A stretch of DNA of 64,000 nt from the NCBI GenBank assembly GCA_037176885.1, contig JAWWNJ010000004.1, forward strand, positions 1,860,001 through 1,924,000, read 5' to 3'. The translations under genes were made by a program, and so were the position numbers. This DNA is from Favolaschia claudopus. Its lineage: Eukaryota > Basidiomycota > Agaricomycetes > Agaricales > Mycenaceae. This document shows, in pieces, positions 28,909 through 41,267 of the stretch. Each line of letters starts with the position of its first letter. The first letter of the stretch is position 1. Under the pieces are notes generated by a model. That model searched no databases and was not told the DNA's origin. It saw only the letters and a program-made list of their open reading frames with translations.

Positions 28909-29205
28909 ATCACTTGGGTTAGCGAGTAATTTGACAATAGACAACGAAGCGGTGACACCTTCTCGTCAACGGGGTTGCGGCTGCATGAGCAAGTTTGAAC
29001 AGTTTGATTTTTCATCTTGTCGCATGCATGCGCTGTTTTCACTTCCCTCCTGGCGAGTTCACGAACCGACCAAGTACATAGTATAATAACACCTGTATTC
29101 CCTGTAAGTGTACATACCCATCAAGTATAGAGACTTGAAAACCGAGCCAACTTGTGACAATGAGTGTCCTCATTCCCGCATGATATTATTTTACAGTGTT
29201 ACATG

Positions 29206-30694
29206 TTATATCAAGCTCACGCTCCGTGCGCGAACATAATTAGGCCGATCTATGCCAGGCTGCGGCGGCGTCGACGGCGGCGGGGTGCCACCACCCCTCA
29301 TCCAGGGCACGCTGTTCGGACTGCCCCCAAGGATCCCCTTCAACGGGCTCGCAATAGGGGAGAACGCAACCCGCGGAAGCGTCGCCCAGCTTCGCTGCGT
29401 TGTCGGCGTCTGGGGTGCTGCTGTGGGCACGACAACAGCTGCAGCGGCAGCGAGTCGCCTCCCCTTTTCGACGGCGGCATTCCACACACTCTTGAAGGGC
29501 CCGCCCTCCTGCTTCACCTGCCCTTCGATGATCATCTTCTCCATCTCCACGGTGAGCGTGTCCATTATCTCTTCTGAAGGCTGAACGGGAAGCATCCGCC
29601 CAGGAGGGATGTGCTCGGTGGATGGTTGAAGGGAGTGCAATTCGAGGTGTAGAAGTTGTGATGCTGGGTGAGGGTCAGGTCAGTATAATCAGTGCGACAA
29701 GGAAATTAAAGCATACTTTCTCTGTCGGAAGCGCAGACGATTTGTAGAAGTCGGTGGGTCATGGCTTCGGTGATCTTGGCGGCGTCGGGGAAGAATTGGG
29801 GTGCGACGCGGCTGAGAGCGATGCTCAGGAAGAGGAAGAGCTGGTGCAGGAAAAGGATGTGTTGATATGCGACTCGGCGGGGGAAGAGTGCGTGTAAAAT
29901 GGTGCGATGGGACGGACTATCCGTCGGAAGGGTCAGGGAGCCCAAGAGCAGCCCAGAAGGTGACAGGGAGGGTGATGGTGCTAGCAGGAGGAATAGCTCC
30001 GAAGCAAGCAGGGAGAAGAAAAGAAGGTAGCGCCACTCAAGAGGAGGTAAGTGGAGATGCATAATGGCATGGTAGGTCACTCACAAAAGCAACGGGACTG
30101 TTATCTCCGATTGCAGTATAGAATATCAGAATGGCACCTGCTACGACGTGGTAGCCAATGGATTGCATAAGACCGTGACGGAGATATTCCCCAGTCGTAG
30201 AGCAATGAGTCCATCCTATAACATCCGGTCCAAATCTGGGAGACAGAAGTGAGAATCCTGGATACAAACATGCGTATGCAGACGTACCTATCGTAGGCAA
30301 ATCTAACGGTTGGGTTCTTCAACGCCTCAAATGCGTCTCTGACCCGTATGAAAAGAGCCTCCCCTTGCGGCCCTACTCTATCGGGGTGGTATCTCTTGGC
30401 GAATTGTCGGAAAGCGAGCTTGAGTGAATTATCGTCGGCGGAGGAAGGGACACCGAGGATTTCATAGTAATTCGGTAACATGGAGTTGGAGCCTTGGATC
30501 ATGGTGTATATTAGATATCCAAGAACGACGGTGGCAAAGGTGTAGCGGTAATGCCGTTGGTATTCGAATGTTCCAGCGGGCGGGGGAGGAATTCCCAGGT
30601 ATGTTCGGAGAGTGTAGTGGAGAAGTTTCAAGGCCTGTTTCGTAGCCTGATGGGGGATGAAGGCCCATCCAATGACACCGAAAAGAGCGACCAT
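29206..30694 (-). CDS. Membrane-anchored J-domain (DnaJ/Hsp40) co-chaperone
   Basis: Hsp70 co-chaperone of the ER or another membrane. ATG 30694-30692 (MVALFGVIGWAFIPHQATK) gives an N-terminal membrane segment; YTFATVVLGYLIYTMIQ is a second. The J domain follows: NYYEILGVPSSADDNSLKLA then FRQFAKRYHPDR with the HPD motif that stimulates Hsp70 ATPase. After an intron come FGPDVIGWTHCSTTGEYLRH and further membrane helices (GYHVVAGAILIFYTAIG, YLLFFSLLASELFLLLAPS, ILFLHQLFLFLSIAL). The C-terminal tail is long, Pro/Ala-rich and probably disordered. Stop TAA 29208-29206. Orthology to a named J-protein cannot be settled here. Divergent from the gene at 31109. Confidence 0.88.
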
Positions 30695-31108
30695 GGTCGC
30701 TCAGAAGATGCCGAGGAAGACGGTTCCGGGAGAACCGCGACGGAGCGATGTTTCGTAGAGTTCGTACGGCGGCAAAACTCCACAAATTGAGGCAGCCACG
30801 TCGTCCCCCTGCTGAATAGAACCTCAACCGCTAAGAGTCAAGGCTGTATGTCGGGATCTTGGAGACCAAGACGAGGGAGCTGTTATTGAACCGCAGAAGA
30901 GGCTAGCCAGCCTCTCAGAACGAGATGAACGTAAAGAGCCACAACGAAACGCGTCGTGACTCGCGTGACCGTGACCTTTGTTCAACTTTCTCCGCCACCG
31001 CGGCCACTCACCGGTATTCACCGGTGAATATTCACCCCCTACTAAGTATCAGCTGGAATTCCACCAATTCACCGGGTCCTCTCGCCCTTTGATTTTTAAT
31101 CCCTCAAT
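30695..31108. promoter_or_regulatory. Shared divergent promoter with 16 bp palindrome
   Basis: A 414-base region between divergent starts at 30694 and 31109. It contains a perfect palindrome, TATTCACCGGTGAATA (31015-31030), with partial copies on both sides (CTCACCGGT before, ATTCACCCC after, AATTCACCGG at about 31065). Tandem copies of a palindromic site suggest a dimeric transcription factor; no factor can be named. Confidence 0.4.
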
Positions 31109-32902
31109 ATGGGGTGTCGAGCCTACAGAGTCTATAGACATGAAGGTATGAAAAGCGCTGATGATGGGCATTTTCAACCTATTCTGACGGCGAACTTGGA
31201 GGTTTCTACCATACACACTACAGCCCTGATGATAGCTATCCCGGTGGTAGGTGCTTTCTAGTTTTTTTTTTTGGCCGTTTCATCTCTATCTACAGTGCTT
31301 GGTCTCCAAATTGCCGCCGAAATTCCTCGTGACCCAGACGAATACAAAAAATGGCTCGCACAAATTCGACAAGCGCTAGACCACCACTTTGAGATGAATG
31401 AAGAGCATATTGACTCGCCGGATGCTCACTACCGCATTCATACTGAGCAGTACGACATAGAAGACACGGGAGTTGACTACATTTATGAAATTGACCTTGA
31501 TCATGAGGTTTTCCTCGGTATGTCCCCAGGAAAAAAAGAAAACACCGTATATGGTCACTCATACACACTCTCAGTTGACTCTTTTCCTATGTTTGCCCTG
31601 AACAATATGCCCGAAACTCGCGAAGTATTCTTGAGGTCATTCGGATTTGACGCATATGAGCACCGTGTTTGTGCTGCTTCAACGCCAGACAAACACCGCT
31701 ACAACTGGAAGGCTTTGCCACCCAAGGTTTCCGACGCCATCGTTGCCGACTATGTCGCTCGGTCGGTCTCGGATACTTGTTCGTTCCTGCCCGACCTCTT
31801 GGGCACCACCGGAATTGTTTCGCGCTGCGAAGCTGTTCGAACCGAACTCTACGAAGTTTTCATTGGCTGGGCAATGAGCATGCGGGAGATTGCTCACGAA
31901 ATCCGAGTTCTGGAGACGGCAGCTAATATGGTTTCGAAGGACTTGCGTTCCACAGGCCGAGCTCTGGTTCAACTTGCATTTGGTAGGATGATATTCGGCG
32001 ATGATCCCGACGACCTCTCCAGAAAAAATAAAATGAACAAGGAATACGATCAGCTGAAACAGTTCATCCGTGGGGACAACATCAAGCCAGTCGCCCAGAA
32101 ATTTTCATGGGTAGTTCCAAATGTCTGTTTATGCATCACGACGCATCTCGACGACGAACGCCATCGCAAGAAACGCATTCTGAAGATGGTTGACCACATT
32201 GTCTCTAGCGATAAATATCAGAGTGGTAGTCCCACTTACGGTATTCTCTTTTCTTTCTTCCACTGCGTCGTTGTGCGCGTGGAGTCGGAGGACAATTTCA
32301 AGTCGACTATTGCGATGCAGTTTCTTCCCGATTATTTCGCCGATTCTCAGACAACGCCTGGAATCACGGCAATTTGCAGTCTCGCCTACCACTGCCTTCA
32401 CGATACTCCAACCACCTCTTTTCCAGACTTGAATGCTCACAATCCCAATCATTTTTTGCGTCGAGTACCGCAAGAGGTCCTGGAGTTGATTACCGATTAC
32501 CTTGCGCCGATGGACCTCGCCGCCTTATGTGTAGCTGCACCCGTCTTCACTTCTGCGGCTCACGATATATTGCGCTTCCCACACATCGAAAAATATCGCT
32601 TGTTGAAGGGTAAGCCGGCACACGGGAGGGATTGGGAGGAAGAGAACGAGTTGGGGGAAACAATTATCCTGAAAAGCAGGAGGTCTCTAGTGACCAAGCG
32701 CTTTGAAACCATGGTCAATGGTTCACCTGGGCCAAAGTTGTCTGTGGGACGTGGGGCCGGTGGCGACGACAAAGCCTGCAAACCGTTTTCGGTGGGTGTT
32801 GTCATAGGAGGTGATACGTACAGAAGTGTCGGATGGAGGGTCACGCAGCCCACCACGAAGGCAAAGGAAAAGGAAAAGAAGAAGAAGAAAAAGAAGGACT
32901 AG
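31109..32902 (+). CDS. Uncharacterised mushroom-type protein with C-terminal F-box-like region
   Basis: Exons 31109-31145, 31202-31243 and 31296-32902. The two short first exons give MGCRAYRVYRHE then GFYHTHYSPDDSYP and join in frame to LGLQIAAEIPRDPDEYKKWL; without them the long frame has no ATG. About 560 residues. The first ~390 residues are a domain I know only from basidiomycete hypothetical proteins that begin with the same G-x-RAY-x-VYRH pattern. Near residue 420 lies an F-box-like helix set (LRRVPQEVLELITDYLAPMD, LAALCVAAPVFTSAAHDIL). The protein ends in a poly-lysine tail (KAKEKEKKKKKKKD). A role as a ubiquitin-ligase adaptor is inference from the F-box-like region. Confidence 0.82.
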
Positions 32903-33167
32903 ACTGGCTTTGTTGATACTCTGGTCGAATCGAGATCCGGGATTTCGAGTTCCGCAGTTCCGCACATACCCACTTACCGTGATGTCTGGATTTGTTTGTC
33001 AAGATACAGCGATTTGAAAAAATGAGAAGAAGTTAGCGCTCACTGATGTCGACCGGGTTCTCCCATACCTCAATCAGCAGAGAAGGACCGCCGGAAAGTA
33101 ACGAGTTTCCAACACTCTCCGAATCCACCGTTATGATTCTCAATCTACTTCCAAGACTACGAGTCAG

Positions 33168-34761
33168 TTAAACATAGCGCAAACTAGTCAATATGCCCTC
33201 CGTGTCAACCAAATGGACAGCGCCAGCAGCATCGTCGAAACATACTGAACAAAGATTTTTGGCGTCCATATCGTCCGGAATTGTTAAAGTATGCGAAGAG
33301 GTCGAATGACTTTCCGGATGATACTGAACCAGGATGAGATTCGGCGGTTCCAGCCTTTGATCAGGCTGAATCACAGCAGCTACATGGAAACCACTGTGAT
33401 CGAGCCAGACGAGACCCATCGCAACGAGCGCACCCGAAACACAATGGGTGACACAGGGCGAGTCGAATATAAGGGGCGAAGACACGCCATCGTCGGAAGC
33501 GTAAGATAGTGAATTCGGGAGGAATGTGAAAGATGTGACTCGGATTTCGTCGGGCTCGACATTATCATCGCGCCATTCCATCCGCACGAAAACTGCGCTG
33601 ATACCGTAAAATTGTGTGCTTGGGATCATGAAGCAAAATGCGTCGAAGTCGGTGTCAGACGGTTGGATGTCGCAATGGAATAGACCGGATTCCTGAATGT
33701 GTCCGGATTGCAGACTTTTCCGTGAGATATGTTGAACTTGAACAGATGAGCCATCTTCGAGTAGAATGTAAAGATGGTCGTTGTATGAAAAAGTGACTAT
33801 CAGGGCAAAGGGGGAAATCTCAAAATACGAGTTAGCCGGATGGATTATCGAGTTTGAGCACCTACAAGACGATGCATGTCCAATATACTCGTTGATGTGG
33901 GGATATGGCTTCCATTAGTGACACCGCTGACGGTTAAACTGCATTCCTTTTCGTTGTCCACGGCTATCATCATTCCAACTATATCTTCAGTCACGAATAA
34001 TCCTTCAAAATGCGACTGGGGGGGTATCGAGACTTCCGAAGATTCGCTCGTGAAACTGACCGCTTTCCCTGCTTCATGCTCGATAGTTATAATATACCTG
34101 CAAGGAATCCTGATAGATTTCAGATTGCAGCGCGTGCTTAAGAACGGGAACGTGGAAGACTTACTGGAGCGCGCCCAATGGTAGGGCGATGATCGAAAGG
34201 ACACAAACGCCAGAGCGTTCTGAAGGGCATGAAACTTGGGTCACTGCTCCCCCTGTTTCGATAGCAGGAAACGGAAACGCGGCACCAAGCCTTGCGTCCC
34301 AACAAAACACCTTTCCCCTCCTACTGATTGTTGCTATAAGCAAGATGTCGGTGCCCTGGATGGCGAAAATGATTTGGGCCCGCTCAGGAAGAGGATTACG
34401 AGTCGGGGGGTGCACGAGTTGAGGGAAGGGAAGGCTCAAGTTCTTCTGGAGCTTTAACCACGAGAAAGCCTCGCACTTTAATGTGTCCAAAGTCAACTGC
34501 GACAATTGGGCATGGCGAGGACATCCGATCGGAGAGATCTTCCGCGTCGTCTCTAGCACTGAGATCCAGAAGCTACGTTCAGTCGATAGTCGGTAGAGGG
34601 TCGAACACGTCTAATAGTCGCAAAATGACGATAGATTCAGAGATGAAACCGAGTCTAGCAGCCCTGCAACGACATACAATCAATAGAGCTATAGCGTTTG
34701 ATAGTTCCAAGAAATTGACGATCTCAAGAATTATATCAACTGGAAGGTCGTGTAGGGCCAT
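33168..34761 (-). CDS. F-box protein, copy A of a local family
   Basis: ATG 34761-34759 opens MALHDLPVDIILEIVNFLEL, an F-box that would bind Skp1 in an SCF ubiquitin ligase. Further exons give WISVLETTRKISPIGCPRHA, IFAIQGTDILLIATISRRGK, YIITIEHEAGKAVSFTSESS and a C-terminal block with FTFLPNSLSYASDDGVSSPL ending ILTSLRYV; stop TAA 33170-33168. The C-terminal part looks like a beta-rich substrate domain. Copies B (51125-52672) and C (53219-54782) share the order and most motifs, so this is a duplicated lineage-specific family. Substrate unknown. Confidence 0.82.
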
Positions 34762-35061
34762 CGAGGTAATGCAAGTTGTGGAGGAGGAGGACCAGCAGAA
34801 TTCGCATCAATACGGCTTGTTGATAACAATTAACAGACTCGTATCCGAGTTCGGCCGAAATTCAACCAACTGACTTTCGATTCGGCGTAATTTCAAGAAT
34901 CTCTTCGCAAAAAAAGTCTCTCTTGCGCATGTGCGAGCATCAAAGAATTTCGTGTTTTTACAAAGGGAAAAGTCAGTATACAATAACTCTCAAGTACTCG
35001 GCCCCACCAGCGAGTTCAATTGTATCTGATGTATGCGGAAGGTCGCTGACAGCACACAGCT

Positions 35062-36268
35062 CTAGTGCCATCCGGAATACAACGCAACAATGAGTTGCTC
35101 GACCCTGCAAACGGTCAATCAGCTCAGAAATAATCCAACGGAAATGTGCTCACCGTCCTTTCACTAAAAATGTTACACCTTGGCTCAAAAAGCCCTTAAC
35201 GATTTGCATCTCGAGCCCTTGATAAAGCCCTGAGATTCCAGGAGTCTTCGACAACATTTCTTCCGCCAGCAGGGTTTTCGGACGGCGACTGCGTCCCTTT
35301 CCTGTATAGGCGTCGTTCAACACCTCGGTCATCGACGTCGCAGATGTTGCTTGAAGACGTGTTTTGGCGAGCATGAGTGGGTATAGAATGGCTGTCGCTG
35401 AAGTCTGGGCGTTAGAGTGGAGCACGCAGCAGATAGTAAATAAAATAACCAATTGAGTTTGAGACAGCTGCCCCGAGGAAAGCCTGGCGAGGAGTTGGAT
35501 CTGCACCGGTGATAGCAGACGTACGCATCAGAATGCGACGGTACACTTGGAACAAAGCGAGGGTGATAGCAGGTGTAAAGGATAACAGAGTCGTGGTTTT
35601 GAAACCTGGTGGAAATCAGCACAATAGAAAATCAACATTAGACTGGGTGACCTCTCCAAAACCCTCCCAGTCCGTCTTCTCTATATATTTTCTTGAATGC
35701 TCCGCTGATCCCAGTTGCTGAGGTTCCCTCCTTAATTTCTGCTTCCTCGGAATCATTGTCCTTTTCAACCTGAAGTCTCAAAGTGACGATGTTCAAAGGT
35801 GTTGAAACAGCACGAGAGGCAACGCCCGCTATGAATCCAAGCAGAATTTCTTCCGGTAGGGTGGGCTTATGTGGAGATGCAATACGACCAGGCTTTGGAT
35901 TTAATGAGAGCCGGCGTCGGGTAAGAAGATACCGGAGAAATGCATAGAAGTAAAAATATAAAAAGCTGAACGGCGTTGGAGGTGAGCTTTCTGCTCATAC
36001 AAATGAAGAATAGGACGTACTTGGAGACCAAAGTAGCACCCGTATCTGTTCCCAATCCATTGTAAAGGTCCTGGAACCCATATTTTCTGATTATTCCGCG
36101 CAAGATACGAATCGCGCCACGGAGGCCAGCAGATTTTCTTGCTTTCTCAGGTGGATCGAGTTGGAGACGAGTCGTTACAAGGTCAAGTGGATACGTCAAT
36201 GTATTTGCTGTTGCGCTCCCGATTGCGCCGGAAAACGCCTGAACTAGCGGAGGCAGCGTACTGGTCAT
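35062..36268 (-). CDS. Mitochondrial carrier family protein, peroxisomal adenine-nucleotide type (PMP47/ANT1-like)
   Basis: Six-helix solute carrier. ATG 36268-36266 (MTSTLPPLVQAFSGAIGSA). Three repeats carry the carrier signature: TYPLDLVTTRLQLDPP, STPLNIVTLRLQVEKD and LYPLMLAKTRLQATSA. Between them lie GLRGAIRILRGIIRKYGFQD and SGAFKKIYREDGLGGFWRG. The last intron (CG|GTGAGC...TTTGCAG) joins to VEQLIVALYSGWH and stop TAG at 35064-35062. The acidic residue of the signature is kept only in repeat 1; loss in repeats 2 and 3 is typical of PMP47/Ant1 carriers, which import ATP into peroxisomes for fatty-acid activation. Assignment to the peroxisome is by family resemblance. Confidence 0.87.
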
Positions 36269-36523
36269 GGCGGTGATGAAGAACGAGTGTTGACGCGCTC
36301 AATCAGTGACATCATACCTGCGACACGGACACGTGATTTTGCACCCGTTTCCAATACGACGCGCATTTGAATATTTCATCTTCTTCCTCTTCCCTGCTTA
36401 TTTCAAGTCAATAGGAAAAGCTTGATTAGTAAATTCTGTTTCCACACTACAGCTAGAATGGGTCGGCAAGCCCCGAGACTCGGGACACGTGAATCATTTG
36501 CATCTCCTTCCTAAACCCCCACC

Positions 36524-37224
36524 ATGCAGACAGTCGACCTATCCCACAGCCTGAAAACGGGGTGAGCAACCCTTTCTTTAGAAGGCATTGTGGTTAAACT
36601 GACTACTGCTGTAGAATGCAAGTCTACCCAGGAGACCCCACCTTTAACTGCATGTGCGTCGCCACGATCCAAAAAGACGGCAGCGCAGTCCGCTCGCTCT
36701 CCATGGGCACCCACACAGGGACCCACGTCGATGCCCCCTCCCACTTTATAGTCGACGGCAAGTCCATCGATCAGGTCCCCCTCAGCACCTTCATCGGGCC
36801 CGCCCTTGTAATCGACCTCACCACAAAATCCGCGCGCCAGGCTATAACCTGGGAAGACCTCGCGCCGCACGCGTCGAAAATGACTAAAGGCGTCATCCTT
36901 CTTCTTCACACGGGATGGTCAAAACACTGGGGTACAGAAAAATACCTCGACCATCCCTTCTTGGAGCGCACAGCAGCGGAACAGATAATGGCAACGGGTA
37001 TAAAGGTCGTGGGGATCGACGCTCTCAATCCAGACGAGACCCCGCTTGACGGCAATGGCACTTTCGGCGTCCACGAAGTCATTCTCGGAGCTGGCGGTAT
37101 CATCGCAGAGAATCTCACTAATTTGCATTGCTTGGACGGAGACAACTATACCGTTCAGCTCATCCCGCTGAAAATCGATGAGAGCGATGGTTCACCCATA
37201 CGCGCATTTGCATGCAAAACATGA
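36524..37224 (+). CDS. Cyclase-family metal-dependent hydrolase (kynurenine-formamidase-like)
   Basis: Two exons, 36524-36561 and 36615-37224, about 215 residues. Begins MQTVDLSHSLKTGMQVYPGD and has the metal motif GTHTGTHVDAPSHF (H-x-G-T-H-x-D-x-P-x-H) plus a second conserved segment, LLLHTGWSKHWGTEKYLDHP, and GIDALNPDETPLDGNGTFGV. Family members hydrolyse N-formylkynurenine or act as cyclases on small metabolites. Compact single-domain protein, no signal peptide, presumably cytosolic. An AATAAA stretch follows about 20 bases after the stop. The in vivo substrate is not evident. Confidence 0.88.
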
Positions 37225-37341
37225 TAATTAGTGTTGCATAAAATAAATTGGTGCTCTAAATTTCAACCATAGAATTATATAGCTGCTTATATATCCTTCC
37301 AAGTCTAGATATCGAGTCCGTAGATGCTCCTCGCCCTTCTA

Positions 37342-40097
37342 TCACCGATACCGACCTTCAATCCGCGTCATGGCATCCCCAACATTCAACTGTAACGCCT
37401 CATCTCCCAACAGTTCAAATATTCCACCTTTGGAGAACTTGGCAAGCACTCGCGGGCGCAAATGAGTGAAGAAAAGTCGAACTTCCCGACTCTGTGCTGA
37501 TGGGTCAATACAAAATGGTGAACGAAGAATTCAACTCACCTGATACTCCTCACAAAGCTCTCGGAACATCATCACAGCACTAAACAAGCATTCAGATTTC
37601 AACAACTAATCAACCCGTCAAATTCAACATACGATGCGTCGCAAGTTTCAACATCAGCCATATGGAAGACGAGCACCGTTGCTTGCTGCCGCCGCGGCTC
37701 TTCCGACGGATGAGTTCTGTTCAAACCGTAGAGCTCCAGCCGTCGCAAACGGTCTGATACAAGAACGAAAATGAGAATCCACGACAGAGATTCGACAACA
37801 CCAGGCAAACCTTTCAAAAAAGCCGTATTCGCTACCAGAAAAAAAACGTTATAAGCCAACAAGCAGCACAGATAAAATTCCAACTAACCGAAGTCGAGAT
37901 TTTGTCGAATTCGAATAATAAGAGCGCCAGCGACGTCTTCCTCAGCTTCAGGATTCTCGTTAATCGGCTTCCATCGGTCTGTCCCTGGAATCCTTCCCTA
38001 AACGACATTCAATATATTGACTACTGATATTCAAAAAAACCCAATACGCACCAAAATGGTCATCCGAGTTTTTGACGAACGATAGACAACGAGCAACAGT
38101 GACGCAACAACACTGAGCGTGACACCGACTTCGATGTTCCACACGATGGAGGAAAAGAACGTAAGCGACATGAGGCCAAGGTCTTTCCAAGCCCCCATTC
38201 TGGAGTGCACGGTGAGATCAAGTAAGGATCGATGACCACGACGTAAAACACTCACTTCCAGTAGTACTTGATATCGTGCGGAGCTTCTTGAAGGAGAGAA
38301 AACACGACCAAGCAAATGCTGTTCCGAGAATATGGGAAATCGAACATCGAACACGGATAAAGAGAACTCACATCGCAGAGAGCACGCATTTGGGAAGATA
38401 ATAGAGCCAAGGAAGGAGGAAGAAAGTCGCAAGCAACACGACTGCCGAACAGACGAGGGAAGCCATTTGTGTCCGTGCTCCAACATCGCCGTTGATTCGT
38501 GACCTAAATTCAACATCAATCAACCGCTCAATTTTGTTCAACGAGAAAAGCGAAGAAACCTGGTAATTGACCCCCATGCCGGAAGAGTGCCTGGAATCAA
38601 GGACGCCGCAATGTTGGAAGTGCCAAGTGCCACGAGTTCGCGATTTGGGCTAACTGAATATCCAAACCGCGAAGCATTTTGCTTAGCTGCTACGATACTG
38701 TCCAAGAATCCAACGACAGCAATGAGCCTGCGAATGATTTAGCACTGTTGATATTTTGACGTAAGATTGAACGCAACGTACATGGATGTTGACGTGGTAC
38801 GTCGAAGATATTTTAAGTTGGCGGCTTGTAGAGGGAACTGCACGAAGGACTTCATAGATTTTATTGGAACTGCCCCAAGGATTTCTACACCGTCCTGATC
38901 CCAGTTGAACTCGTCGGACAACACTGCGCGCAACGTTGAAGTTGAACTTGACAAATCTGTAGAGCACACTCACCAGTGGAGAGCACGACGACAAGCAACA
39001 CTTCAGGCAGGCGGTAAATCCACCAATACTTTTTGAAAGCTGATTTTATGGTACGGATCCCGACCAAAACAGCGAGCGCTGAAAAGCTGATGACAGTTGT
39101 CGTCATGTTGGCGCGGGCAAATACGTATTCCAGCAGGAATATAGCCTTGTCGAACGTGGACTCGGGGTGTATTTCATGCATGAGGGCCGACAGACCAAAC
39201 ATGGGCACCAGCTGTTCGATCAAGATGACAACCGCAACAGCGGTGACAAATCCTCGTAACAGTGCGCGACTGAGGACGACGTCGAGGAATCCCAGGCGGA
39301 AGAAGCCCAATAAGAAAGCGAATAGTCCGACCTAGAATGCAATGAACGCGTAGGTGTTGAACAATGTATAATGGTGAATATTCTTTACCTGCATCGTGAT
39401 AATAGTAGATATGGCGATTTTAACAGCCTCTGCATCCTCTGAATGTGGATCCGGAAGGTCAAGGAGGATCTCTCCAACTGCTTGCCCGACGAGGAGACTG
39501 ATCGCTGCCTCTGGTGCGACATTCAGCTGCCGACACGTTCCCAGAAATGCGTAGACTATTCCAGGGATGGACGCAGAGAACTAACGGTGGAGTATTGTGA
39601 GAAAGGACTGTGGTACGCCAGAAGATTCGGAACAACTGGCTCACCAAACCGGTCAGCGGACTCATCTGCGCCAACGATGTCGCATAACTGACGGACTGCG
39701 GAACCAGCATCGAGGCAACCGTGATGCCGGCGAGAACGTCGCCTCCAAGGCTGCTCGAAATGTCAAAATCAACAGAATAAAGAGAATCATACGAACGTAC
39801 AATGAGAGCGAATAACTCGGAATCCAGGCAATCCCAGGAACGTAGTATTTTAGTCGTTTGGTGTACGTTCCGTCATTGCTCGTCTTCATATGCAGCGAGT
39901 CTTTATAAGTAAAACCCAAACTCAACCAAAACTTCACATTGCAAAAGAGATATAGCAGACAAACCTTGGTCAGGGTCCTGCCCACGTTCAACGTCTGAAA
40001 GAGTTGCGGCGCGAACACGGTCAATGTCCATGATGGAGGAAGAGGAGACGCCTGCGGAGGTGGGTAGTGGACGAGTGGAATGAGGGTCTTCAGACAT
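37342..40097 (-). CDS. SulP-family sulfate permease with STAS domain
   Basis: Plasma-membrane anion transporter, most likely sulfate/proton symport. ATG 40097-40095 (MSEDPHSTRPLPTSAGVSSS), stop TGA 37344-37342. Membrane core visible as ITVASMLVPQSVSYATSLAQ, PLTGLFSASIPGIVYAFLGT, CRQLNVAPEAAISLLVGQAV, FRLGFLDVVLSRALLRGFVT, ALGTSNIAASLIPGTLPAWG with RSRINGDVGARTQMASLVCS, and KDLGLMSLTFFSSIVWNIEV. The C-terminal STAS domain includes VLVFHMADVETCDASAVMMF and FTHLRPRVLAKFSKGGIFEL. About 12 introns. It is divergent from OPA3, 200 bp between starts. Fungal sulfate permeases are usually repressed by sulfur; no operator could be recognised. Confidence 0.93.
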
Positions 40098-40297
40098 GAT
40101 GATGGTGGGTAAAACGGACGAGCGTCAACCTTTCCGTCTGCGCCTACGCCATTTCCAAATCGGATCCGCCGTCGGCCGAAGATCCCGGAGTTCGGGCGTA
40201 ATTGGTCCGACCAAGCCCGCCGACGCGCCGCGTATTCTTGGCCACAACCGCGACCATCCTCATCCCCCTCCCCGCTGTCCAGTAACTTGACGCTACA

Positions 40298-41159
40298 ATG
40301 GCTACCGTCAAAATTGGCACCCTCATTATCCGGGTGTGTCCAGTCCCTTCCAAAATCCAAGATCTTCAATAGCCCAAAGTTTGAAAGCTCACACGACGAG
40401 TAGACCATGGCGAAACCCATCGCTACCGCCTTAAAGAATCAAGCCAAAGAGTGCAGTCGATTGTCCCTCTGTATTCACTGAAAATCTGACAATTGAACGC
40501 GTCCGCTGTCGTTAGACACGAACGATTCCGCGGGATGTGCGTCGACCTCGCCCAATTCATGTATCGCAGCGAAGTGAAGCTACGCACCAACATCCTTGGG
40601 GAACCAGCGAAACATATCCGACCGTTATCTGAGACTCGGTGCGTTGCCTCACACTACTCAAAACGAAGTAGAAAAACTGAATCCAAAATGTAACGTAACA
40701 GAGCCATAGAGAACGGAGCTAACGCGCTCGCAGAGGGATTTCTCTTCTCCGTTGCAGCTGGCCTCATCCTCGGCGAAACATACCGCACAAGTCGTAGTCA
40801 AACCCGTCGACGGGAGAACGTCGACGAGCAACTAGACGAATTACACGCTAAAGTCGACGATTTAACCACACAAGTCGGGAACCTCACGGGAATTTTGGAG
40901 CAGAGATTGAGCGACGTGGAGGAACGGTGAGTAGCACTGCAACAACCACCTTTTTCTTTCTGGTTTGTTGACCACGCACAGAAACACGGAACTCACCCGC
41001 CTCACGCATCGGATAGTAGACATCGGTTTACGCGGCGGATGGGCCGAATTCGAAGGCACACCACTACAACTCCCCCGTGTCCAACTCGTCCCACCACAAG
41101 ACCCGAACCCCCGTCGCATAGAGCCACCCGATTCACCCAACTCCGACAAGAAATTATAG
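40298..41159 (+). CDS. OPA3-like mitochondrial protein
   Basis: Small mitochondrial membrane protein, homologue of human optic atrophy 3. ATG 40298 opens MATVKIGTLIIR, then TMAKPIATALKNQAKEHERF, RGMCVDLAQFMYRSEVKLRT, and AIENGANALAEGFLFSVAAG, the hydrophobic anchor. The C-terminal part is a coiled coil (DELHAKVDDLTTQVGNLTGI LEQ). Five exons; junctions R|T, KE|H, R|A and R|N fit GT-AG signals. The short C-terminal tail (RVQLVPPQDPNPRRIEPPDS) is variable in the family. Convergent with the next gene; stops 108 bp apart. Confidence 0.9.
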
Positions 41160-41267
41160 CTTTCCCATAGACCCGAATATTTCGATCTGGCCGACTTTGG
41201 ATTCAGAACAAATGCACATGTACACTACCACCACACACCGGCATTATTTACTTTTAATGTATTACCA

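Noticed and set aside
28909..29205. Gene in the gap between the membrane protein and the J-protein
   Set aside because: Only short frames; the convergent 3' ends explain the sequence.
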